From: Plantago ovata
Taxonomy: Eukaryota; Streptophyta; Magnoliopsida; Lamiales; Plantaginaceae
DNA: 64,000 nt
Assembly: GCA_028274465.1 (NCBI GenBank)
Contig: CM051457.1
Location: 50,314,362 to 50,378,361, forward strand
Direction: 5' to 3'
This document shows positions 38,460 through 50,616 of this stretch, piece by piece; position 1 is the stretch's first letter, and each line of letters begins with the position of its first letter. The notes below the pieces were generated by a model that was not told the DNA's origin, made no database searches, and saw nothing but the letters and a program-made list of their open reading frames with translations. A program made the position numbers and the translations under genes.

Positions 38460-39420
38460 GATATCAACTATACAGCAGTGCAGGTAATGTTTATGGGTAA
38501 ACCTATACCCTATGCATTGTATCGTATTTATAACTAGTGCAATGGATAAGTACATAAAGTTTTGTGTACACTAGTGCATAGATATAGCACTTGACGGCAT
38601 ATACGATTTTGTAATTTTATTGGGTAAACTGTCTTCAGTGCACAGAAGTGTAGTTGATTATGCCGTTATAATATATTTTCGTGAATAGTTAGTATGTCCA
38701 CTGTACTCAAGTGCATCACCCCATCATGTCTGCACCCTCGTGTACTTCTAACTGCATTTGATATATAACAATGCTACTACAGATGTATTAAACCCGCTGT
38801 ACTATTGTGCAAATAAATGACAGTTAACAATTACCGTTAGTATGTCCACTGTACTCAAGTGCATCTCCACATCATGTCTGCACCCTCGTGTATTTCGGCC
38901 GTGTACTTGTAACTGCATTTGACATATAACAATGCTCCTACAGCTGAATTAAACCCGATGTACTATAGTGCAAATAAATTACAGTTAACAATTACCTGAT
39001 ATGTACGGATGTGCAGCCCGCAATAAGGTGCTCAGATCATCTTTATAAGTTACTCTATCTGAAGACGAAATTACATAATGTTTTGTGTACACTAGTGCAT
39101 AGATACAGCACTTGACGGAATATACGCTTTTGTAATTTTATTGGGTACACTGTCTTCAATGCACAGAAGTGTAGTTGATTATGCCGTTATAATATATTTT
39201 CGGGTTAGTTAGTATGTCCACTGTACTCAAGTGCATCACCCTCGTGTACTTCTAACTGCATTTGTCATATAACAATGCTACTACAGCTGTATTAAACCCG
39301 CTGTACTATAGTGCAAATAAATTACAGTTTAACAATTACAGTGATATGTACGGATGTGCAGCCCGCAATAAGGTGCTCAGATCATCTTTTCAATAGCAGT
39401 ATATGTTTTAGCCAGGGAAA
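38460..39420. repeat. Local repeat block rich in a 14-bp palindrome
   Basis: About 160 bp at 38558-38720 recur at 39080-39240, and other pieces (ATAACAATGCT, TGTCCACTGTACTCAAGTGC, GATGTACGGATGTGCAG) occur two or three times. Copies of TGYACTNNNGTRCA or its looser form sit at 38565, 38702, 38798, about 38850, 38957, 39005, 39087, 39224, 39303 and 39347. No gene seen. Confidence 0.8.
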
Positions 39421-39654
39421 GAAGAATAAAATCAGTCAAAAATAGCCACGCACTCATTCTAAGTTTCTAACAAATATAAGGAACAAATAAACATAGATAT
39501 AATTAGCTTAATGCTTACAAAGAGATACGAAAGTGGATAAACGATAAAAAATACACATTAAATTCGTTTAGAGTATATTAAAATCACTGCAAAAATACAT
39601 TTCAGAAATACTAGACAGCCTTGCTTCAAAAACATAGTAACTGTATACGAGCTT

Positions 39655-41679
39655 CTATTCGTCACGGTACAGTGTCATCTTCCACAATTTCCTTGCAAAA
39701 TCTAACTCCTCGAAAATGCATGTATCACCAACCTTTAATCCACATACCATACTCATGTGCTCCCAACCTGATGAAATGGTTGCATTCCCAACGTTCTCTG
39801 ATAGCTTGCATGAGATTTTAAACTCCCCAATGCCAACAACAGTGATCTGAATCTTTGTTGTGCCTTCTTTCATTGTCTTTTTGGCAAATTTCATCGGTAT
39901 TTCCTGGTTTATATCATGAAAAATATATTCAGTAAGTTATGGCTAATACCTTCTAAGACTATAGTAAACAATGTTATAGAACACTACAGTATGTTTACAT
40001 ACCACAGGATGCTTTCCACCAAAGTGAGTTTCAGTCAGTTCGACAGCAAAATGTGGCCCTCCTTTGAATTTCACCTTATCTGGTGGTGTGTCAGGAACCA
40101 GCGCATTACAAGTTAGCCCATCTCCATCATTTAGGAGATAGTCTTCCAATCCATCACTGTAAACTATTATAACAAATATATGCCCACATATCAGTACTCT
40201 TCTATCTATATGTGCTTAATTTTACTTCTGTATACAATGATTCATTTAAACTTGAAAGCAACTTCTTACCAGGCCACCCTCTCTTGTACCACATTTCTTT
40301 CACAACATTTGGACAGGGATCACCTCTAACTGATACTTTGCCTGATGTTTCACCCGTAAATTAGTTCCTCTTACGTCTAATTTGAAATTATCATATCATG
40401 CGTTCAGTAAAGTATAATTTTATGTTCTTACCAGCCACTTTTGCCTTTTTGAACTGAGTTAGCTCTATATGCTCACTCATATTGTCACTGTCAGATGTTT
40501 CGTGAATGTCACCAACTTCCGTTCCACAGTCAACTGACAATACATCAAGTAATGGTCGAAACTAATATAATTTTTGGGTGATGTGCTATCTTACTTCAAG
40601 AATTATATTGAGTAACGCATTTACCTTGTGTGCACCTTGTTCTACATTCGCTTTCCATCTCAGGATCCATGCCGGCTAGTTCTCTGTCCTGGATCTTAGT
40701 TACAACAGCCTTGTGCAGAGTTTGCAGACTCTTGACCATGCTATCTTCGCCAAATACTGTGACATTGAAAGTCCTCTCACCATCGTACTTGAAGATCAGT
40801 ACTTCAAATATATCTGGACAATATACGCTTCTGAAGGTATCCCATCCTGCTGTGAAAAACACATCGCCAGAGTTGTTGCTCAATTCAACTGGCCAAGGTA
40901 ACCCATCCTTCGTCATTAATGTTGCAGTGCTTGGCAACTCAGTTAAATTGTGCTCAACAAACTCAGATGGTAGTTTCTAGCAATACACAAAAGATACAGC
41001 TAGTTAACAACAAGGAAAATGTTATTCACATCTAAATTAATATAACATGCTGCCTTTTCCTGAGTTAATATCTAAATTAATATAACACGATACATTTGTG
41101 AATCACTACCATACTCTGCAATATATTTAAGTCAATAAATATATTCGAGCTGGTAATCAAATACCTTTAAATGCTTATAATAATTGGTCACAGGTCAAGT
41201 AATAAAATGAACATGTAGGACTTACTAAAAAAATAAGGTCGGTAATAGAAAATATAGTACATATAAATAACTCCATAAAAAAAATATTTATGTATATCAT
41301 ACAGATAATAATAAAATTTAAACAATCTCTCGCAATTTCACATCATGTGTAATCCTTTATATCTTATGTTTATAAGGAATTAAGAAATATGAACATAAAA
41401 AAATGTTCACTTTTATATGCCTGCCCTAATCAACAATACTTACCCTAACAAATTTCTGCATAAACATTAGAATACTTGTGCAGAGGCAAATCATAACAAT
41501 TAACTACACAACCCCCCAGATCCGATTCGTACGAATGCGTAAACTAATACAAAATAGCTTTAAAGGCCATTAAAGAAGATACATACCAGCGTTGTCCTGT
41601 ACTTGGATACAAAAACCTGAGCAAAACATCTCTTCTCATCGGCAGCGTCTGAACAAAGGCACTGTTGATTGCTCGCCAT
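39655..41679 (-). CDS. B3-domain (REM-type) protein A, six exons, looks intact
   Basis: Exons on the minus strand: 41679-41587, 40976-40625, 40533-40432, 40341-40270, 40163-40003, 39903-39655. All introns are GT...AG, the frame stays open, and the product is 342 aa. Residues about 18-115 form a first B3 domain (C-F-A-Q-V-F-V, then L-P-S-E-F-V, F-F-T-A-G-W, V-L-I-F-K-Y). Residues about 245-342 form a second (I-P-M-K-F-A, I-S-S-G-W, L-K-V-G-D-T-C-I-F-E). The middle is acidic and probably flexible. B3 proteins bind DNA in the nucleus; double-B3 proteins of this shape belong to the REM group, often active in reproductive tissue. Its target is unknown. Gene C shares exon structure, and both have the same promoter repeat. 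The palindrome TGCACTTTGGTGCA lies 121 bp upstream of the ATG. Confidence 0.85.
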
Positions 41680-41785
41680 TTTTTTTAGGGCTGTGTTTTG
41701 GGGAAAGAAATTGTCGTTGTGGTTTAAATTGTGATTCAAATTTCAACTACTCCCCCTGCCTCCCACGTGCATATTTTCTTACACC

Positions 41786-42053
41786 CTCAGCATTTGCATT
41801 GCACTTTGGTGCAGTCATGCAAAACAACTAGTTGTCCATTGAACTTATCTTGTGTTATATCGTCCATTCTTACCGATGAATTATGCATCTCTACTACATT
41901 TTTGCCAAGTATACTTCATATATGTATTTGCATACAGATTTATTATATATTATTAGTATAGATAGGTTATATTCCATTATAGGCAGTGATACATGTCATT
42001 CAAAATTGTGGTGTTTATGCACGAAAGTGCAGTGGTTATATATGAAAGCATTC
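41786..42053. repeat. Promoter-linked dispersed repeat, copy R1 (upstream of gene A)
   Basis: About 265 bp shared with 45139-45411, 45924-46190 and 48485-48773. It begins CATTTGCATTGCAC and ends near TATATATGAAAGCATTC. It carries two palindromes, TGCACTTTGGTGCA (41800-41813) and TGCACGAAAGTGCA (42018-42031). Confidence 0.88.
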
Positions 42054-42325
42054 TAGCGATTGAACAGTGGCCATTCATTACATTCATGTATCTGCCATTC
42101 TTACATAGAAATTGGATGACAATGTTTGAGCTCACAATGTTGACACTTCTTAAGCTTTCAAAATAAGCTTCATATCATAGCAGTGTTTCAATTTGTTTGA
42201 TAATTTCAGTTACAAAATGTTAAAACTAGTTGGAACATAAACATCAAGCAGCATTCTTCATAGCATAAGTAGTTAGTAGAAGCAAATGCATTTAACAGGA
42301 CCAAATCTAACAACATTCTAAATCC

Positions 42326-43437
42326 TCAGACGCCGTAGACACGGGGAACAACTTCAACAGAAGTGTACCAGTCTCTTCCATAAACCTCATTCTCCCACTG
42401 AGCTACAGGTCCAACTCGATCCTTATACCACTGCTTTTTTTTTGCCAAATGGTACACATTCCCCGGCTTAAAATAACCAATTAATGGAGGGATATCCAAG
42501 GGAATGGCATACCCTGTGGACTGATCAGCCTCCACATCCTGCGCAAAGACACAGGCAACTGGGGCAGAATGCTGCTCCACATTCTTCCACATGGCCGTTA
42601 TATCCGTATCGTCCCTAATCACCTTCAGACCACCAGGGTACTCAACTCCATGGCTGTGCCACCAGAAGCGCTGGGGTAAAACATGATCAACATCAGCCAC
42701 TATCTTCATCATAGCTCTTAGCAAATACAGGAGAGTGAAAGTAGGCGGGAAACAGTTGTGGATATATCTCGTATATCCACCGTCATAGTACAATCCAAGA
42801 TCAGGATCCTTGTCCCATCTACCACCAATCTTGACAATTATAGTTTTCATATCAGCAGTGGGACCTGTATGTTGTATGAGGGCAATGTGTTCAACAGGTC
42901 AGTTCCCAATAAGTCTTTAACAAGTCAACACAAACAGAAAGTAATTTTACATTGAAAACATAAAAGTGCACACAATAATTGAAGATTATAGCTGAGTTGT
43001 TAATCAATCTGTTACCCCAATCATATGCAACTATCTCCATTAACTTTACTGATCAGAACATCAATCACTAATGCAACTGCATTGACAAATAGGCAAGTGT
43101 TTAAAGAATTATCTCCAGTCAAACGAAAATTACAAACATCAGAACAGATTATAAGGCGTCACAGCTAGATTACAGATTTCCTCACTGTTAATATATGATC
43201 AAACATGCAGGCTAAACTGTGATAGCTAACATAGAAGTTGATAACAAGGAATTGAAAAAGTTCAGGGCAAATGAGTTAAGCCTTCTTACCCCTAATTGTT
43301 TTTGGCATGACCGGCCGACCAACAGCTCTTTTCTCCACCATCTCCTTTTTCGGGCGTCCTCTCCCCCGTTTTTGACCACTTCCAGAAGCAACCCCTTCCT
43401 TGCTCACACCTGATGATCCAGAATGATGTGCTTCCAT
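42326..43437 (-). CDS. AT-hook protein with a PB1-like domain of the MULE transposase type (gene B)
   Basis: Exon 1 43437-43290 and exon 2 42864-42326 join in frame through a GT...AG intron to give 228 aa. Exon 1 encodes a basic AT-hook (K-R-G-R-G-R-P-K-K, residues about 22-30) in a Gly/Ser-rich context. Exon 2 begins I-I-V-K-I-G-G-R-W and has G-L-K-V-I-R-D-D-T-D-I near its middle. This resembles the PB1-like N-terminal domain found ahead of many plant MULE transposases, with no catalytic part. The natural reading is a small DNA-binding protein built from, or left over from, a MULE gene. The C-terminal third is aromatic-rich and unrecognised. Two further copies of exon 1 lie upstream. AT-hook proteins bind the minor groove of AT-rich DNA; any function of this protein is unknown. 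Confidence 0.65.
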
Positions 43438-43735
43438 TCTTCCAATTCCTGGTGAAGGAGAAAAGACTGAGATTTTGGGTTTGTGGCTTAAGAGGTGTGA
43501 GTTTAAGTCTGCAAGTAAGAATGATGAGAAATTAAGAGACGCGTGCTTTCGTAACTAAAGCTTTCTTCACTGATGTGTGTTGACAAAAATCGAATATGCA
43601 GGTTTAATTCAGCTATATTATAGATTTCCTCACTGTTAATATATGATCAAACATGCAGGCTAAAACTGTGATAGCTAACATAGAAGTTGATAACAAGGAA
43701 TTGAAACAGTTGAGGGCAAATGAGTTAAGCCTTCT

Positions 43736-43856
43736 TACCAACAGCTCTTTTCTCCACCATCTCCTTTTTCGGGCGTCCTCTCCCTCATTTTTTACCACTG
43801 CCCGAAGCAACCCCTCCCTTGATCACACCTGATGATCCAGAATGATGTGCCTCCAT
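43736..43856 (-). pseudogene. Second copy of the AT-hook exon, damaged
   Basis: It keeps M-E-A-H-H-S-G-S-S-G-V and G-R-G-R-P-K-K, but TGA interrupts the frame just before the AT-hook (after S-G-K-K). It is followed by splice-donor-like sequence as in gene B. Confidence 0.7.
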
Positions 43857-44339
43857 TCTTCCAATTCCTGGTGAAGGAGAAAAGACTGAGATTTTTGGTT
43901 TGTGGCTTAAGAGGTGTGAGTTTAAGTCTGCAAGTAAGAATGATGAGAAATGAAGAGACGCTTGCTTTTGTTACTAAAGCTATCTTCACTGATGTTTGTT
44001 GACAAAAATCGAATATGCAGGTTTAATTCAGCTAGATTACAGATTTCCTCAGTTGCATGCAGAGATATGTGATTATCCGACCTTAAAGGATGTTGCATTA
44101 TATGGAATTCATGATCAACAGCTCAATACAGCAACACTATCACAAAAGTTCAAAAACTCACTTGAATTATTACTACACTAACCATCATCCCAAATTTATT
44201 CAGACAGTGTTAATATATGATCCAACATGCCAGGATAAAACTGTGATACCTAACATAGAAGTAGATAACAACAAATTGAAACATTTGAAGAATTATGGTA
44301 AAGCAGAATTCAATGTGAACATGGTAGTTTAGGGCAGAG

Positions 44340-44474
44340 GAGTAAAGCCGGCTTATCCCTAAATGTTTTCGTCCGCACCATCTCCACCATCTCCTTTTTT
44401 GGGCGTCCTCTCCCCCGTATTATACCACTTCTAGAAGCATCCCCTTCCTTGGTCACAGCGTGATATGCCTCCAT
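44340..44474 (-). pseudogene. Third copy of the AT-hook exon, open but without the donor
   Basis: Frame open from M-E-A-Y-H-A-V-T-K through R-G-R-G-R-P-K-K. The donor GT present in gene B is AT here, so normal splicing to exon 2 is unlikely. Confidence 0.6.
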
Positions 44475-44885
44475 TCTTTCAATTCCTAGTGAAGGAAAAA
44501 AGACTTAGATTTTTGGTTTCAGGCTTAGAGGTGTGAAGAGAATGATGAGAAATGAAGAGAAGCTTGCTATTGTAGCTAAAACTTTTTGACTGATGTGTGT
44601 TGACATAAATCGAATATGCAGAAGAGATTTTATCTCTGCAGAGACATGATTAGCATCGATTTACGTGACGTTTACCAACACACAATCACAACCGTTGATC
44701 TATCAAAACTAGTATAAATCTTTTACCTTTTCTTTCCCTACATTAAATATAGTAGTTGAGTCTTGTATGGTTACTGTGTACTCGTACATTTTGATTTTTA
44801 AATCGTTTAAAATAACGACCTATTGTACGTAACATTACATTAAAAACTTATCAGACACGGATTATCTTATCAAGAGTTAACAAGA

Positions 44886-46400
44886 AAGGAAATTTATGAA
44901 ATTTAGTCGGTGCGAAAGAAACCACATAAATACGATTGTTTGTCTGCTGCCAAACCGTAACTGACTCTATAATTCATATATGTTCATTTTCCTTACATGT
45001 CCCCATATTCTATAATCCGTGTGAAAGATACGTTAAAACCAAAATTGAAAGTGTATTTTGCTAAAGTAAATACAATTTCTCATAATTTCGTGAAAATTAA
45101 TATAACTAAGTTGGTAAGCAAAAGCATGTAAAACCTGTTCATTTGATTTGCACTTTTGTGCCGTCTTTCAAAACAACTAGTTGTTCATTGCACTTATGTT
45201 GTGTTATATTTTCCATTCTTACCCATGAATTATGCATCTCTACTATATTTTTACCAAATCTACCTTATATATGTATTTTCATACAGATTTATTATATATT
45301 ATTAGTATAGATATATAATCTTCTAGTATAGCCAGTGCTGCATGTCCTTCCAAATTGGGAGGTTTACGCACGAATGTGCAGTGGTTATATATGCAAGCAT
45401 TCAAAATATTGGAAGGGCTTTTTTCAATCCAAGACATCAGCTGATATAATAGATAAAGAGATAACAGAAATTAGACTCTTCAAACTACAACACATTCGTT
45501 AACTCGTATATAGAAATATTCAGACTTCAATATATCCATAATTACCAAATTAATCTATATTGCCTATCACTAGATTGCGATCATATAATTTAGTCCATCA
45601 TATTCAATCTTGCTTAAATATGATAGGTTAGCAAACAATTTTTACCTTTTTTTTCCCGCATTAAACAAGTAAAGGAATTTATGAAATTTAGTCGGTGCGA
45701 AAGAAACCACATAAATACGACTGTTTGCCTGATGCAAAACCGTAATTGACTCAATAATTCATATACGTACATTTTTCCTTACATGTCCCCATATTATATA
45801 ATCCGTGTGAAAGATACCTGAAATCCAAATTGAAGGTGTATTTTGCTAAAGTAAATACAATTTCTCAGAATTTCGTGAAATTTAATATAATTAAGTTGGT
45901 AAACAGAAGCATGTAAAACCTGGTCATTTGCATTGCACTTTTGTACAGTCATTCAAAAGAACTAGTTTTCATTGCACTTATCTTGTGTTATATCGTCTGT
46001 TATTACCCTTGAATTATGCATCTCTAATACATTTTTACCAAGTCTACCTCATATATGTATTTGCATACAGATTTATTATATATTATTAGTATAGATATAT
46101 AACCTTCCAGTATAGGCAGCGATGCATGTCCTTCAAACTTGGGAGGTTTATGCACGAATGTGCAGTGGTTATATATGCAAGCATTCTAAATATTTCAGGG
46201 CTTTTTTCAATCCAAGACATCAGCTGCTGTAATAGATAAAGACTTAACAGAATCTAGACTCTTCAAACTACATCACATTCGTTAACTCATATATAGAAAT
46301 ATTCAGACTTCAATATATCCATAATTACCTAACTAATCTATATTGCCTAACACTAGATTGCGATCATAGAATTGAGTCAAGGCTATTCAATCTTGCCTAA
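44886..46400. repeat. Tandem duplication of about 0.78 kb (two units)
   Basis: The unit beginning AATTTATGAAATTTAGTCGG at about 44890 recurs at about 45668. Each unit includes a copy of the promoter-linked repeat (R2 45139-45411, R3 45924-46190) and a shared tail (CAAGACATCAGCTG, near 45433 and 46209). The second unit runs into the 3' end of gene C. Confidence 0.85.
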
Positions 46401-48281
46401 ATATGATAACCTCCCACCGATCTTCGTTCCTCAACAACTTTCTGAAGACACAGGTATCACCGACCTTTAGGGCACTCACCAATGCAACCCAGTCCCAACC
46501 ACTAGATATTGATGGCATGCTAGCACCTGATGGACGGTGCAATAGACTGTAAAATCACCTATTCCATCCACATCAAGCACAATTGGTGTTGTGCCAACAC
46601 TTAGAGCCTTCTTGGCGAAATGAACCGGAATATTCTGCAGCAGGAATTATCATTCTAGCTATATGTTAGAATATTCAAACCAACACTACACAAGCCTATA
46701 AGATGTCTATTGGATTCATTATTATAATTTTTTTTCGTTTATTGTTTTCATATTTTCCAATAACTCACCATCACAAATTCATAGCTAATATTGTCCTCCA
46801 CAATCTCTGCTGTAAAGTGAGGATACCCTTGGAAGTTAGTTCGATCAATAGGTGTTGGTGATGAAGCTAGGCTGTTCATCAGTTGGTCATCTCCGTCCTC
46901 GAATTGAAAAGTTGCTCCACTGCTGGGATTGCTTGTCTCCCCCCTGTGGATAAACATTTGCTTACCAGGTGTGCCAAATACAACAGTGAGCCTATCCATA
47001 ACTCCACCTGTATTCATTGTGATTCCATAACAAGCAACTGAATCAAAATGTCCGCCTATATAAGCAATCATTTTTTAAGCCAGAAAAAAAAAATTACCTT
47101 TACTGCATGGAATGCGCTGCTTCTTTTCATCAGTACCATATCCCCCCTCATTTGTACTATTGCTAACAAAACAGCCAATTTTCTTTGCCACCTTCCATGA
47201 AACGTCTCGGCCTGCTGTTTACAAAATAATTGTGGGTTGTGTCCTTATAACAAGTTTATAAATATAAAATACAAAATTATTTCAGTTTTGATTGCATTCT
47301 AACCTATCAAGTATGGCGACGGCTGCATTTGTACATTCTTTCTTTCTTTATATTCTAAACCAAGACTACGCATTTTACCAGCTCCTTTTATCATGCCATC
47401 TCTTCCAAATAATGACACATTGAATGTTTTTTTGCCATCATACTTGAATATCATCACCTCAAACACAGAGGAACAGTATGCATCTCTGAACTCACTCCAA
47501 CCATCCCCCAGAAACGGAACCCCGTTTTGTATTCGCACAACCACAGGCCATGATATTCCATCTGATGTTGTAAGAGTCAAGTCCTTGCAAATACTGCTGA
47601 AGTTTTTTCCCAAAAACTCCCAGGGCAGTTTCTGTTGAGATTAGAAAATTTGATTACATGAATGTCAGGGCATACACACATTAACCGTTTCAACTATAGA
47701 CTATTATTAAGCTCGTTATCCACCTTTTTTATATGTATCGATTGTATTCATCACATCATACCTGATAAACACATGTACCTCAAATTACATAGGTTTAAAT
47801 GATGTCCGAATTGCACAAACTATTTTATGAAGATTAGATAGACCTTAGATCCATATAGATTGTAATACATTCACGATACAGTTCATATCGAGGTTTCAAT
47901 TATATGCCAGTAAAAAAATGTCTATACGTCATAAATATACTTATGCAGAACCTATTTAGCGCACAGTACATATCAGGTTTTCAATTATATACAAATCGCA
48001 TAGAATCTATAACATGCAACTATAAGACTGTAATACATTCATAATAGATTTCAATTTCTTGATAGTTTCAAATAAAATCAGTTTCAAAACAAATTTCTAC
48101 ACACTATCCTTTCATCTATATACACCCTACAATTGTACACACACACTACAGAATCGCATCAGACTGAATAAGGACTGCCATGTTTCAGAAAACTTACTAG
48201 TCGGTTAATGCTTGAAGGGACAAACACCTGTGCAAAACACTTGCTGTCATCCAGATCGGCCTCTATCAGGAAACTTGCCAT
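46387..48281 (-). pseudogene. B3-domain (REM-type) gene C, probably a pseudogene
   Basis: Same layout as gene A. Exon 1 is 48281-48198 (M-A-S-F-L-I-E, then C-F-A-Q-V-F-V). Exon 2 is 47631-47304 with a good first B3 domain (K-L-P-W-E-F-L, G-D-G-W-S-E-F, V-M-I-F-K-Y). Candidate exons follow at 47212-47098, around 47000, at 46943-46769 and at 46634-46387 (second B3). The inner exons do not join in frame. Exon 3 meets TAG (near 47160) in the phase set by exon 2, and the last exon needs a one-base shift near 46550 to keep its B3 motif (I-S-S-G-W, L-K-V-G-D-T-C-V-F). Exons 1 and 2 could still yield a single-B3 product. The promoter repeat R4 with three palindromes lies upstream. Confidence 0.7.
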
Positions 48282-48484
48282 GGTTAGGGTTAAACTTTGA
48301 TTTGTGTGTAGGCTCCTCAATTTTTTGCCTTTCTGCCCTAATTTCAATAGCCTGTTTGTATCGTAGGCAGCTGAAAAAACATATGTGACCAGCAGTAATA
48401 AACCAAAAAAAGGTGAATACCTGCACTAAGGTACAACTAACCATGGTCAATAAAAAGGTATACTTTCAACACAACGAACATCGG

Positions 48485-48773
48485 ATCATTTGCATTGCAC
48501 TTTTGTGCACTTTTGTGCAGTCTTACAGACCAACTTGTTGTCCATTGCACTTATCGCGTGTTATATCGGATCGTCCGTTCTTACCCATGAATTATGCATC
48601 TGTACTACATTTTTACCAAGTCTACCTCATATATGTAATTGCATACAGATTTATTATATATTATTAGTATAGATATATAATCTTCCAGTATAGGCAGTGA
48701 AGCATGTCAGTGAAAAAAGGGGGGTTTATGCACGAATGTGCAATGGTTATATATGAAACCATTCAAAATCTTT
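48485..48773. repeat. Promoter-linked dispersed repeat, copy R4 (upstream of gene C)
   Basis: Same family as R1-R3. It holds two overlapping palindromes, TGCACTTTTGTGCA at 48496-48509 and 48506-48519, and TGCACGAATGTGCA near 48730. Confidence 0.88.
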
Positions 48774-49149
48774 CAGGCCTTTTTTCAAGCCAAAAACTTC
48801 AGCTGCTGTTGTATGGTAATACATAAAGGAATTACAGAAACTAGACTCTACAGACTACAACACATTCATTAAATCGTATATAAAAATTTCCAGAGTTCAA
48901 CACATACATAATTAGCAAACCAATCTATATTGCCTATCACTAGACCTACGAAACGTAATTGCTACGTGCGGGGCAATACAAGCAAATACCGGAAAAACTC
49001 TGGTTTAGTTAAAAAAAAAAAACTGACGAAGAAGAATCTTCTGTCAAAAATTGGGAGTCCAGCGTTCTTGGGTGTTAACCCCTAATTAACTGCAACACTG
49101 CCCTTCCAAATCAAAATCCTTAACGGAAACAATTTGACAAGGGGTAGAG

Positions 49150-49790
49150 TCAGATGAGGTTCCTGAGAATAGTAGCGCCCGTGGTTTCAGCATCATACCA
49201 TGGCTGACCAAACATTTCATTATCAAGAGGCTGAGAATGAAGATTTTTTAGCCTTGGGGTACCGGCTTGTTGCTTGGCATGAGTTTGAGCCCGAAAAATG
49301 GCAGAATTATCAGCACTGTTCAGAAACATCATAATCAAATATGAGAACATTAAAAATCGGAATATGTAGTACAATTGAAAAAGGATATGTAAGAAGTAAG
49401 GGTCCTCAGAAGTAAGTACCGTGGGAGATGAGGTATCTCAGATCCCTCCAGTTTGAAACAAATTCGGTCGAAATTGGGATTCAATAATATCTTCTGCGTA
49501 CTCTAGAGCTTCATTGATCCGTTTCACCGGACCTGGCAGCCTAAAATGGATTAGGTATGCTGAGTTAGCAAACAAATCTACTAGAAAATAAATTGTTTGG
49601 CAAAAAGATTGGATCTGTGATAACTTAGGATCATCAGCAACAGGATTCGGGTAGTAGTTTTGATTGGGGGGCTTCTGGATCTGGTCCAGTATATGAAGAA
49701 CGGAAGCAAGAAGGAACTTCATGCTCGGATCTAGATCTCTTCTCGACCTAACATCACTCAGGTTTTTGGTCAACTGAGCTATGAAGAAGA
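49150..49790 (-). pseudogene. Fragment of a plant NLR coiled-coil (Rx-N-like) domain
   Basis: A minus-strand frame (about 49773-49438, 111 codons) contains L-S-Q-I-Q-S-F-C-Q-T-I-Y-F-L-V-D-L-F and later A-L-E-Y-A-E-D-I-I-E-S. This resembles the end of the coiled-coil domain of NLR immune receptors (usual form A-Y-E-A-E-D-I-I-E-S). A second frame (about 49374-49150) with a hydrophobic start follows; no NB-ARC or LRR is seen. Full NLRs are 800 to over 1000 aa, so this is a relic or a gene fragment. The match rests on short motifs. Confidence 0.5.
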
Positions 49791-49929
49791 GAGAACGTTA
49801 TTATTATTGTAGAGAAGGAAAAAGTAGATGATTACAATAGTTTGGGTTCATTTATTAAACTTGAAATATATAATTGTAACAAAAAGGAAAATAAATGAAA
49901 TGTATATTTTCCAATTGATTTAGGTGGTT

Positions 49930-50185
49930 GATTGTACTCATACATGCACGTATACCTATACGTAAACGTATACCCATATGTGCACTTCTGTAAACCTGCA
50001 ATTTTATTTCTACAGTCCTATATATTCATGCACGTATACCAATACGGGCACTTGCATCTTTCCGTGAACGTGTACATCTACGTACATGTGTGGTTGTACG
50101 TGCATGTTTATCTTTCCGTGCACGTTTGCCTATCAATACACGTGTACAATTACATGCTAATCGATGTATACATGCACGAATAAAT
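49930..50185. repeat. Degenerate minisatellite of CGTATAC/ACGTGCAC-like units
   Basis: Loosely periodic (6/12-bp) alternation of purine-pyrimidine words such as ACGTATACC, ACGTGTACAT and CCGTGCACG. An open frame across it reads V-Y-x-Y-V-x-V only because of this periodicity. Confidence 0.6.
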
Positions 50186-50616
50186 GGTAAAATTTGATAC
50201 CGATCAGGCTCGAACCGCTCAGCCGGCCTAAGCTATTTGCATTATTTCTTTTCATGTCTTCATTCTATAAAAATAGGAAAACATACGTTAACAGAAATAA
50301 GCAAATAAAAGTAAATTTTGGTTACAACTTACAACCACCAAGAACTAACAGATTTGATTACAAGAAACAAAGCAAAGAAATTAAAAGAATACTTTTAGTT
50401 GGAGCAAGAAAACATACAGTTCAGGAAATACAACATCAACATCATCAGACATACAAAGGTATAGTTTCGTACACCAAGGTAACCAAGCTCTTCATGAACG
50501 AAACTGAATAAACAACATCCATCATACATATTCCTTATAACAAAATATGGACTGCATACTCATAGTACTATGCATACTCAAATACCAGCATTTTCATACA
50601 TAATTATGCTAGCTGT

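Larger units (their letters stand above)
43164..44640 (-). repeat. Three tandem copies of the first-exon region of gene B
   Basis: Units start near 43164, 43613 and 44030; each repeats the AT-hook exon and its upstream flank. Unit 1 supplies exon 1 of gene B. Unit 3 contains an extra ~150 bp (about 44056-44210). Confidence 0.85.

Noticed and set aside
38460-39420. Terminal inverted repeat of the MULE
   Set aside because: The repeats are direct and local; no inverted partner upstream of 35.8 kb was found.
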